From an uncultured Clostridia bacterium (GTDB lineage Bacteria > Bacillota > Clostridia > TANB77 > CAG-508), in contig CARBKU010000087.1 of assembly GCA_948946035.1 (NCBI GenBank), positions 1 to 5,868 of the forward strand: a stretch of 5,868 nt of DNA, read 5' to 3'. Of this stretch, positions 1-4,861 are shown one piece after another. Both the position numbers and the translations under genes were made by a program. The notes beneath the pieces are model-generated. The model ran no database searches, had not been told where the DNA came from, and saw only the letters and a list, made by a program, of their open reading frames with translations. The stretch's first letter is position 1. Each line of letters starts with the position of its first letter.

Positions 1-302
1 AACAAGAAGAGAAAAAGGAAGAAAACAAAGAAAAGGAAAAAACTAAACAAGAAGAAGAGAAGGAAGAAAACAAAGAAAAGAATAAAACTAAACAAGAAGA
101 AAAGAAGGAAGAGAACAAAGAAAAAGATAAAACTAAACAAGAAGAAAAAAAGGAAAAAACTAAAGAAAAGGATAAAACTAAACAAGAAGGAAAAAAGGAA
201 GAAACTAAAGAAAAAGATGAAACGAAAAAAAGAAAGACCAAAAAAGATAAAAAAGAAGATGTTACTAATCAGGAAGAAGGACTAGAAGGTTCAAATGCAT
301 AG
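1..302 (+). CDS. 3' end of an unidentified protein with a Lys/Glu-rich repeat tail (partial)
   Basis: The frame is open from the window edge to a TAG at 300-302 and encodes about 99 residues, all of them low-complexity tail. The tail consists of 15-residue units of the type TKQEEKKEENKEKDK, followed by a degenerate lysine-rich stretch and a short non-repetitive end, LEGSNA. It is highly charged, almost without hydrophobic residues, and is expected to be disordered or a charged single helix. Nothing of the functional domain is inside the window, so the gene cannot be identified; genes upstream of ftsH in Firmicutes vary. The coding strand is almost pure purine here. The stop is 27 bases before the preferred ftsH start, so the two genes are probably cotranscribed. 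That the frame is really translated is supported by the repeat being an exact multiple of three bases, the absence of stops, and the stop just before the next gene's ribosome binding site. Confidence 0.75.
   Translation, partial: QEEKKEENKEKEKTKQEEEKEENKEKNKTKQEEKKEENKEKDKTKQEEKKEKTKEKDKTKQEGKKEETKEKDETKKRKTKKDKKEDVTNQEEGLEGSNA
3..221 (+). repeat. 45-bp tandem repeat, about 5 units, coding for a 15-residue K/E-rich motif
   Basis: Units start at 42, 87, 132 and 177, each opening with ACTAAACAAGAAG. A partial unit (3-41) precedes them and a degenerate unit starting ACGAAA (222 onward) follows. The period is exactly 45 bases, so gain or loss of a unit keeps the frame. Units differ by a few substitutions (for example NK/DK/DE at the unit end, EEN/EKT/EET in the middle). 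The repeat continues off the left edge, so the total copy number is unknown. The + strand is nearly all A and G. Confidence 0.9.
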
Positions 303-307
303 ATTAT

Positions 308-315
308 GGAAGGAG
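308..315 (+). promoter_or_regulatory. Ribosome binding site deciding the ftsH start
   Basis: GGAAGGAG lies 14 bases before the ATG at 330. The in-frame ATG at 306 overlaps this site and has no good site of its own at normal distance (the nearest, AGAAGG, ends 16 bases upstream). The spacing to 330 is a little long but acceptable, so 330 is preferred over 306. Confidence 0.55.
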
Positions 316-329
316 AAAAAATAAACAAT

Positions 330-2129
330 ATGAATAAAAACGAAAAAGAACAAAAAAAGAATAACAAGAAAATTATAATTGGAATATTTACTTTATTACT
401 AGTAATTGCTATTGTTGTAGGAGTAGGAGTTTTTTATGCAACAAATAAAGATAAAAAAGACGAAAAAACACTTGCATATACAGATTTAATTAAAGAAATA
501 TCTTATGGAAATGTAGAAAAAATAGAAATGACAACAGGAAGTACAACAGTTAAAGTAAAAATGAAAAATATAGAAGAAGAAAAAACAACAATAGTTCCAC
601 AAACAGAAAGTTTTATAACATTAGTACAAACAAAAGTAGCAGAAGGAAATGAAATAGAGTTAATACAAAAACCAAGAAGTGTAATAAGTCAAATATCAAG
701 TATAATAATTACATTTTTACCAACAGCACTAATGGTAATATTAATAATAATGATAATAAAAATGCAAGGACTTGGAGAAAAAGGAAAAGTATATGATGAC
801 ACTGAAAGAAAAACAAAAATAAAATTTGACGATGTAGCAGGTCTAGATGAAGAAAAAGAAGAACTAATAGAGATAGTAGACTTTTTAAAAAGACCAGAAA
901 AATTTGCTAAAATGGGTGCAAAAGTTCCAAAAGGAATTTTGTTATATGGAAAACCTGGTACAGGTAAAACATTGATTGCTAAAGCAATTGCAGGAGAAGC
1001 TGATGTTCCATTTATATCAATGAGTGGTTCAGAATTTATAGAAATGTTTGCAGGGTTAGGAGCATCTCGTGTACGTAAACTTTTTGAAAAAGCAAGAAAA
1101 ATATCTCCATGTATTGTTTTTATAGATGAAATAGATGCAATAGGAGCAAGAAGGTCATCAAATAGTGGAGCAGAAACGGAAAATAACCAAACACTAAATC
1201 AATTACTAGTAGAAATGGATGGTTTTAGTTCAGAAGAAACAATAATTGTATTAGCAGCTACAAATAGACCAGAAATGTTAGATAAAGCACTACTAAGACC
1301 AGGAAGATTTGACAGACAAATAACAATACCTACACCAGATTTAAAAGGTAGAATAGAAATATTAAAAATACATGCAAAAGACAAAAAATTAGCTGAAAAT
1401 GTGAATTTAGAAAGTATTGCAGAAGATACAGCAGGATTTACAGGTGCAGAATTAGCAAATATACTAAATGAGGCAGCAATAATTGCAACAAAGAGAAAAC
1501 ATGAAGATATTAAAGGAGAAGACATAGAAGAAGCTGTAAAGAAAGTAACAGTTGGACTTGAAAAGAGAGCAAGAGTAATATCAGATAAAGATAAAAAGTT
1601 AACAGCATATCATGAAGCTGGACATGCAGTTGTAAGCAAATATTTGCCAACACAAACGGATGTAAAAGAAGTGTCAATTATACCAAGAGGTGTAGCTGGT
1701 GGATATACAATGTACAAATCAGATGAAGATAAATATTATATTTCAAAAACAGAAATGGAAGAAAAATTAATTGCGTTACTAGGTGGTAGAGCAGCAGAAA
1801 AATTGGTATTAGATGATATATCAACAGGTGCAAGCAATGACATAGAAGTTGCAACAAAGATTGCAAGGGATATGGTAACAAAATATGGAATGAGTGATAC
1901 TTTGGGTCCTATTGATTTTCAAGGTAAAGAACCTTACGAAATGCAAATGTTTGGGGAAAATATTGGAGATAAAATTGGTAGTGAGGTAAAAATGCTAATT
2001 GATACAGCTTATAATGATGCTCAACAATTGTTAATTCAACATAGAGATAAGTTAGATGCGATTGCAATGGCTTTATTAGATAAAGAGAAAATTAATGAAG
2101 AAGATTTTAAAAGATTTTTTAATGATTAA
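330..2129 (+). CDS. ftsH: ATP-dependent zinc metalloprotease FtsH
   Basis: FtsH is a hexameric membrane-anchored AAA+ protease that unfolds and degrades damaged membrane proteins and some regulators. The product is 599 aa from the preferred ATG at 330 (607 aa from ATG 306), usual family length. Domains, numbered from 330: cytoplasmic basic N-terminus; first membrane helix about 15-37; short extracellular domain about 38-118; second membrane helix about 119-144; AAA+ domain from about 165 with Walker A GKPGTGKT (207-214), Walker B FIDEID (D266, E267), and SRH 'RPGRFDRQ' with arginine fingers R323 and R326; then the peptidase domain with zinc motif HEAGH (428-432) and probable third ligand D504 in GASNDI. 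All catalytic residues are present. Oddities: Walker A has K where family members usually have P (GPPGTGKT), the pore loop reads MFAGLG instead of the usual MFVGVG, and ENNQTLNQ replaces EREQTLNQ. Codon preference changes in the last ~90 codons. No terminator is visible after the stop. Confidence 0.97.
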   Translation: MNKNEKEQKKNNKKIIIGIFTLLLVIAIVVGVGVFYATNKDKKDEKTLAYTDLIKEISYGNVEKIEMTTGSTTVKVKMKNIEEEKTTIVPQTESFITLVQTKVAEGNEIELIQKPRSVISQISSIIITFLPTALMVILIIMIIKMQGLGEKGKVYDDTERKTKIKFDDVAGLDEEKEELIEIVDFLKRPEKFAKMGAKVPKGILLYGKPGTGKTLIAKAIAGEADVPFISMSGSEFIEMFAGLGASRVRKLFEKARKISPCIVFIDEIDAIGARRSSNSGAETENNQTLNQLLVEMDGFSSEETIIVLAATNRPEMLDKALLRPGRFDRQITIPTPDLKGRIEILKIHAKDKKLAENVNLESIAEDTAGFTGAELANILNEAAIIATKRKHEDIKGEDIEEAVKKVTVGLEKRARVISDKDKKLTAYHEAGHAVVSKYLPTQTDVKEVSIIPRGVAGGYTMYKSDEDKYYISKTEMEEKLIALLGGRAAEKLVLDDISTGASNDIEVATKIARDMVTKYGMSDTLGPIDFQGKEPYEMQMFGENIGDKIGSEVKMLIDTAYNDAQQLLIQHRDKLDAIAMALLDKEKINEEDFKRFFND

Positions 2130-2186
2130 TTAAATACCAAAAAACAGTTAAACCTTTCGATGATAGTATTATATACATTAATGTAT

Positions 2187-2196
2187 GGAGGAGGAG
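2187..2196 (+). promoter_or_regulatory. Strong ribosome binding site for the DUF2185-like gene
   Basis: GGAGGAGGAG sits 9 bases before the ATG at 2206, an ideal spacing. The longer in-frame start, ATG at 2185, forms part of this site and has nothing resembling a ribosome binding site upstream (its leader is A/T only), so 2206 is the start. Confidence 0.8.
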
Positions 2197-2205
2197 AAAA
2201 ATTAT

Positions 2206-2982
2206 ATGAATAAAATTCTAACTGAAATTAAAAAAATTGCACAAGAAAATATAAAAAAATATTTACCTAAAGTTTCAAACAAAGATTTAGAGGAAAATGG
2301 AAAAATTTATTATATGAATGATAAGAATGGTTCAACTTTTGACTATTATGTAAATTATCATTTAAGTCCTTTTATGTGCTTTTATAATGATGAAGAAAAT
2401 ATGGGAGCATTAAAAATTTTACTATTTATGGATGGAAAAATTGAGTTATATATTTTTAAAAATCACGAAAGTAGACCATTTAAAGAAATTAATACTTCTA
2501 TTGAGGTTGATAATACTGAAATACTTGAATTAGCAGTGATAATGGATAAAATGGAAAAGAATGATAAATGGGGATTCTCTATAGAAGATATGAATAGTGA
2601 TATTCAAATTACTGAAAAGGAAATAAATGAATTTACTTCACAAGAGGAAGACTATAAGATTTTGTCTGAATTATTAAAAACTTGTATAGTAACAAAAAAA
2701 CTTTTAGATGAAAATTGGAAAGTTGGTTTTATGCAAAAATTGGAGTCAAAATCTAAAATGGATAGTGGTTGGTTTTTAAGTGTTGGAAATGAAACACAGG
2801 AGTATGTTGATAATATAGAGAATCTTTGTGTAATAACATTAAATGAATTATGTGAAAGAGACCCTGTTCTTATTCCTTATTTAATGGATAAATCAGTTGG
2901 AGATTCTTTAATTAGAGTTTCAAATGAAGAATTTGAAGTTGATAATGAGGATAAAGAAATTTATATAACAAAATTTAAATAA
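2206..2982 (+). CDS. DUF2185 / Imm33-like domain protein
   Basis: Predicted soluble protein of 258 aa from the ATG at 2206; no signal peptide or membrane segment. The N-terminal ~155 residues (for example the segment YYVNYHLSPFMCFYNDEEN, and KILLFMDGKIELYIF) are not recognised and look like an independent alpha/beta domain. The C-terminal part, about residues 160-245, resembles DUF2185, also described as Imm33-like: an initial Cys-Ile-Val-Thr strand, 'VGFMQKLESKSKMDSGW' with the family-typical DSGW (186-189), a 'NETQEYVDNIENL' stretch, and 'RDPVLIPYLMDKSVGDSLIR'. In polymorphic-toxin studies Imm33-like proteins are proposed immunity proteins, but the family is widespread and mostly uncharacterised, so the function is open. 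No toxin gene is adjacent. The gene begins 76 bases after ftsH and ends 35 bases before the surface-protein remnant. It uses ATT more than ATA for Ile (15 versus 9 by my count), unlike the pseudogene after it. Assignment is by memory of the family pattern, without alignment. Confidence 0.7.
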   Translation: MNKILTEIKKIAQENIKKYLPKVSNKDLEENGKIYYMNDKNGSTFDYYVNYHLSPFMCFYNDEENMGALKILLFMDGKIELYIFKNHESRPFKEINTSIEVDNTEILELAVIMDKMEKNDKWGFSIEDMNSDIQITEKEINEFTSQEEDYKILSELLKTCIVTKKLLDENWKVGFMQKLESKSKMDSGWFLSVGNETQEYVDNIENLCVITLNELCERDPVLIPYLMDKSVGDSLIRVSNEEFEVDNEDKEIYITKFK

Positions 2983-3004
2983 TATTGGATAGATTTTATT
3001 AAAT

Positions 3005-3008
3005 GGAG
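3005..3008 (+). promoter_or_regulatory. Ribosome binding site of the decayed surface-protein gene
   Basis: GGAG ends 9 bases before the ATG at 3018. The in-frame ATG at 3003 overlaps it and has only a weak GGAT upstream. The start is therefore taken as 3018, giving MMKKPKEIKGITL at the N-terminus. Confidence 0.5.
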
Positions 3009-3017
3009 AAATATTCT

Positions 3018-3392
3018 ATGATGAAAAAGCCAAAAGAAATAAAAGGAATAACTCTAATATCCCTAGTAATAACAATAATAGTACTACTAATATTAGTTGG
3101 AATAAACCTATTAACCTTGACAGGAGAAAATGGATTACTAAACAAAGCAAAAATAGCAAAAGAGAAAACGGATTATGCAACTGCAAAAGAAAATTTAGAG
3201 TTAATTTTAGAAGATATAAAAGTACAAAAAATTACAGAAGAAAAAAGAAACACTGTAGTAACAGATTGTGATGAGTTAAATGATGTACAAAGCATTACTA
3301 ATATAGAATATATAGATACAACAAATGATAAATATGCACTTGTTACATATGGAAAATACATATTTAAGATAGATGATAATTTGAAGATATGA
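3018..3392 (+). CDS. Pilin-like leader fragment (prepilin-type N-terminal domain), first open piece of the decayed gene
   Basis: This piece is still open and has a start and ribosome binding site, so it may be translated as a 124-aa protein. Residues 1-9 are basic (MMKKPKEIK), then G10-ITLISLVITIIVLLILVGI forms a hydrophobic helix of about 20 residues in the style of type IV pilin/pseudopilin N-termini. The Glu at +5 after the Gly of classical prepilins is replaced by Ser, as is common in this clostridial family. After it comes 'GENGLLNKAKIAKEKTDYA', a long amphipathic helix typical of the family, and a small C-terminal beta region ending YGKYIFKIDDNLKI. The frame closes at TGA 3390-3392 exactly where the FN3-like frame opens, so this is most simply the 5' part of a frameshifted longer gene rather than a complete small pilin. 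A standalone short pseudopilin is the alternative. Almost every Ile codon is ATA (9 of 9 in the leader helix region). Confidence 0.6.
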   Translation: MMKKPKEIKGITLISLVITIIVLLILVGINLLTLTGENGLLNKAKIAKEKTDYATAKENLELILEDIKVQKITEEKRNTVVTDCDELNDVQSITNIEYIDTTNDKYALVTYGKYIFKIDDNLKI

Positions 3393-3831
3393 TTATACAA
3401 AAGAAGAAAATGAAAATTTATCTAATAAAATAAGTAATTTTGAGCCCATAATAGAGGATATAAATGGAACATATATAATAGTAAAAGTGCCAGATATAGT
3501 AATTAATAGTGCAGTAAAATATTCATATGTAATAAATGGAGAAATAAAAGAAACTATAACAAATACAAAATACACATTTGAAAATCTAGATTTAGATACT
3601 TTATATAAAATTTCAATAATAGCAATAGATGAAGATGATAAAACAAAAGTATCAAAACAAAAGGAAGAAAGAACATTAAATAAGCTATATTTGTATAAAT
3701 CAGGAAATGAATGTGTACCAGTAACAGGAGGATGGAGTTCTGGATATACTGGTGGAAATGATTCAAATGTAGGTAGAGTAACTAAAAATAATGATAACAT
3801 AAATATATCAACATGGGGGACATGGTGTTAA
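3385..3831 (+). pseudogene. FN3-like and 'YLYxxGNEC' module fragment of the decayed surface protein
   Basis: Open in the +1 frame relative to the pilin-like piece, beginning directly after a stop at 3382-3384 and overlapping the end of the previous frame by 8 bases. It reads 'YDYTKEENENLSNK', then a fibronectin type III-like beta domain ('VKYSYVINGEIKETITN', 'KYTFENLDLDTLYKISIIA', ending EERT). Next comes 'LYLYKSGNECVPVTGGWSSG', which I associate with a recurring module of clostridial surface proteins. It stops at TAA 3829-3831 after WGTWC, but the same frame continues coding-like sequence to 4032, so that stop is probably a point mutation. The only late start is GTG 3487, without a ribosome binding site and inside the FN3-like domain, so independent translation is unlikely. 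Confidence 0.6.
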
Positions 3832-4101
3832 TATAGTATATGGACAAGTAAAAATATTAATAGGAAAGAATTTTCAAATTTATTTTTAGAGGTCAAAAAT
3901 GCAAGTATAACAGGAGTTAGTAGTCCTGGATATGAGCAATGGTGGTTAACAGTAGGAGAGTATAATAATGGAGGACTTTTTAGTGTTATAAAAGATATAA
4001 ATAAATTAGATATTTCAAATATAAATAATGAATAACAAGTAAAAGTTAATGCAGCAAATGGTATGATAATGGATATATTAAATGTATGATTAGAAAAATA
4101 G

Positions 4102-4471
4102 TTGCATATGGTAGTTACAGCAACATATAGTAATAATACCAAAAACAAGTAACTGAATATACATGTTATCCAAATGGTTCTTTATCAATTAATAATAAAG
4201 ATATTCAGCAACTTGTAATGTAACAGATAATGCATTAGCAGATGGTAATGGTAATACAAAGGACAAATGAATAGACAATACTAATACTGTAGATAATAAA
4301 ACTACAACTACTAATACAAATAGCAAACCTACAAATACTAGTAATGATAACACAACCAAAAAAGGAATTTTACATAAAACAGGTTTAAAAAATTGGATAG
4401 CAATTATATTTGTTATATCAGCTGTTGTATTTATTAGTTATAAAAAATATAATAATTATAAAGATATTTAA
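4102..4471 (+). pseudogene. Ig-like domain and degenerate sortase anchor (LHKTG), 3' end of the decayed surface protein
   Basis: Three frames are needed to read it. 4111-4146 gives VVTATYSNNTKN; one added base in the A5 run at 4141-4145 would join it to VTEYTCYPNGSLSINNKDI (4149-4205), and another shift joins that to ATCNVTDNALADGNGNTKDK (4208-4267). This resembles bacterial Ig-like (Big) repeats with their 'TATYSDGT..VT.Y' pattern. After a TGA at 4268 the frame runs on through a Thr/Asn/Lys linker to 'GILHKTGLKNWIAIIFVISA' and ends SYKKYNNYKDI. That is the layout of a Gram-positive cell-wall sorting signal: pentapeptide, hydrophobic helix, basic tail. LHKTG differs from LPKTG by one base (CAT versus CCT). 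No start codon with a ribosome binding site precedes it. Confidence 0.65.
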
Positions 4472-4495
4472 AAAATAAAAATTAATACATATAGT

Positions 4496-4540
4496 TTCCA
4501 ATGACTGGCAATATAATCAGTTATTGGAATTTTTATTTTA
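4496..4540 (+). terminator. Intrinsic terminator after the decayed surface-protein gene, possibly bidirectional
   Basis: A 12-bp stem, TTCCAATGACTG (4496-4507) with CAGTTATTGGAA (4518-4529), has one G-T wobble and a 10-base loop. It is followed by TTTTTATTTTA. An A-rich run upstream (4470-4480, AAAAAATAAAA type) mirrors the T tract, so it may also work on the opposite strand. It begins 25 bases after the last stop of the pseudogene, the expected place for that gene's terminator, and it separates the pseudogene from prmC. Confidence 0.8.
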
Positions 4541-4562
4541 TGTTGAAATTATAATATGTTTT

Positions 4563-4769
4563 GTTACTACTTAGCACTAGTAAATTTGCATAATTTTTGA
4601 AAGTTTTGATTGAAAGTAATTGAGTTAGAAATATTTAATAATTTTTATGGAAAGAGTTCAAGCTTGCCTTGGAAGGGTGCCATAAAAATTATTTAGTATT
4701 TCTTCGAAAATTAGCTTGAACGATAAATTTTCAAAAATTATGCAAATTTTACTAGTGCTAAGTAGTAAC
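4563..4769. mobile_element. 207-bp palindromic, MITE-like element with ~40-bp terminal inverted repeats
   Basis: The left arm 4563-4602 begins GTTACTACTTAGCACTAG. The right arm 4729-4769 is its reverse complement with a single extra A (an AAAA run against AAA). The arms flank about 126 bases that contain a second, nested inverted repeat. No open frame of meaningful size lies inside. Long near-perfect inverted ends, small size and no coding capacity suit a non-autonomous transposable element (MITE) or a structured RNA. A clean target-site duplication is not obvious; the flanks ATATGTTTT (4554-4562) and ATATTTT (4771-4777) are similar but not identical and the area is AT-rich. Its transposase family cannot be told from the sequence. 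An alternative is a stable non-coding RNA or a transcription or replication barrier between converging functions. Confidence 0.6.
4628..4702. repeat. Nested inverted repeat inside the palindromic element
   Basis: A 23-bp stem is formed by 4628-4650 (ending TTTTTATGG) and 4680-4702 (starting CCATAAAAA) with two interruptions, one of them a G-T wobble; the inner 14 bp (4637-4650 with 4680-4693) are perfect. The loop, 4651-4679, is the most GC-rich part of the element and contains a small GCCTTGGAAGGG hairpin-like motif. A stretch in the loop (GTTCAAGCT, 4656-4664) is also complementary to AGCTTGAAC at 4713-4721 outside the stem. Confidence 0.75.
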
Positions 4770-4808
4770 CATATTTTGTGTTTTTGCATTTTTTAAGGCA
4801 TAAAAAAC

Positions 4809-4837
4809 TTGTATATATATGACAGAAATGATAAAAT
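4809..4837 (+). promoter_or_regulatory. Tentative sigma-A-type promoter for prmC
   Basis: TTGTAT (4809-4814) and TAAAAT (4832-4837) are separated by 17 bases and end 24 bases before the prmC ATG. The -10 matches consensus in five of six positions, but the -35 matches in only three. A promoter is expected here because a terminator and a non-coding element lie upstream. In sequence this AT-rich, chance matches are common. Confidence 0.35.
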
Positions 4838-4849
4838 AAACAAAAAAAA

Positions 4850-4854
4850 GAAGG
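4850..4854 (+). promoter_or_regulatory. Ribosome binding site fixing the prmC start
   Basis: GAAGG ends 7 bases before the ATG at 4862. The alternative in-frame GTG at 4856 would leave only one base after the site, so ATG 4862 is the start. Confidence 0.7.
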
Positions 4855-4861
4855 TGTGTAT

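Larger units (their letters stand above)
3018..4471 (+). pseudogene. Decayed surface protein: pilin-like leader, FN3-like, Ig-like, LPXTG-like anchor
   Basis: Joined across frames, the region reads as one continuous extracellular protein. The order is: pilin-like leader and ~100 residues (3018-3392); FN3-like domain and 'LYLYKSGNECVPVTGGW' module (3385-3831); continuation in the same frame beyond a TAA at 3829 ('SNLFLEVKNASITGV', 'GYEQWWLTVGEY'); a further TAA at 4033 followed by QVKVNAANG; 'WYDNGYIKCMIRKIVAYGS' in another frame (from 4059); Ig-like 'VVTATYSNNTK' (from 4111), 'VTEYTCYPNGSLSINNKDI' (to about 4205) and 'ATCNVTDNALADGNGNTK' (from 4208); a TGA at 4268; then a Thr/Asn-rich linker and anchor to TAA 4469-4471. 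I count three in-frame stops and about five frameshifts (near 3385-3392, 4057-4062, 4103-4114, 4141-4146 and 4203-4208). Intact neighbours on both sides argue against pervasive sequencing error. Two adjacent genes fused by a deletion near 4090-4115 is an alternative to one long gene. The intact protein would have been surface-exposed, perhaps an adhesin; that role is inferred. Confidence 0.8.
4472..4861. other. Non-coding stretch between the pseudogene and prmC
   Basis: These 390 bases hold no supportable protein gene on either strand. In order they contain the terminator (4496-4540), a short AT-rich spacer (4541-4562), the palindromic element (4563-4769), a T-rich then A-rich leader with the tentative prmC promoter (4770-4849), and the prmC ribosome binding site. 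I see no tRNA, riboswitch or T-box signature. Confidence 0.7.

Noticed and set aside
1..225. CRISPR array suggested by regular 45-bp periodicity
   Set aside because: The units are contiguous without unique spacers, are low-complexity purine sequence, and are in frame with a coding region.
1199..1525. Open frames on the minus strand opposite ftsH, the pseudogene and prmC
   Set aside because: They are Phe/Leu/Ser-rich shadows of the purine-rich coding strand, with no recognisable domains and lying opposite well-supported genes.
2130..2205. Promoter or terminator between ftsH and the DUF2185-like gene
   Set aside because: The only -10-like words (TATTAT at 2167-2172) lack a -35 at suitable distance, and there is no stable hairpin with a T tract. 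Nothing here can be supported.
3385..3392. Programmed ribosomal frameshift joining the pilin-like and FN3-like frames
   Set aside because: No slippery heptamer or downstream hairpin is evident at the overlap, and further lesions downstream make the product non-functional anyway.
3829..4270. Stop-codon reassignment or programmed readthrough to explain the in-frame TAA and TGA codons
   Set aside because: Both TAA and TGA interrupt the frame, and frameshifts occur in the same gene. The neighbouring genes contain no internal stops and end in ordinary stop codons. Decay is simpler.
4571..4760. CIRCE-like heat-shock operator: TTAGCACT in the left arm and AGTGCTAA in the right arm
   Set aside because: CIRCE needs the two halves 9 bases apart; here they are about 170 bases apart and simply belong to the long terminal inverted repeats. 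No chaperone gene follows.
4563..4769. Retron or group II intron RNA
   Set aside because: No reverse transcriptase is present on either strand, and the expected conserved intron domain motifs are not seen. The structure is a simple nested palindrome.
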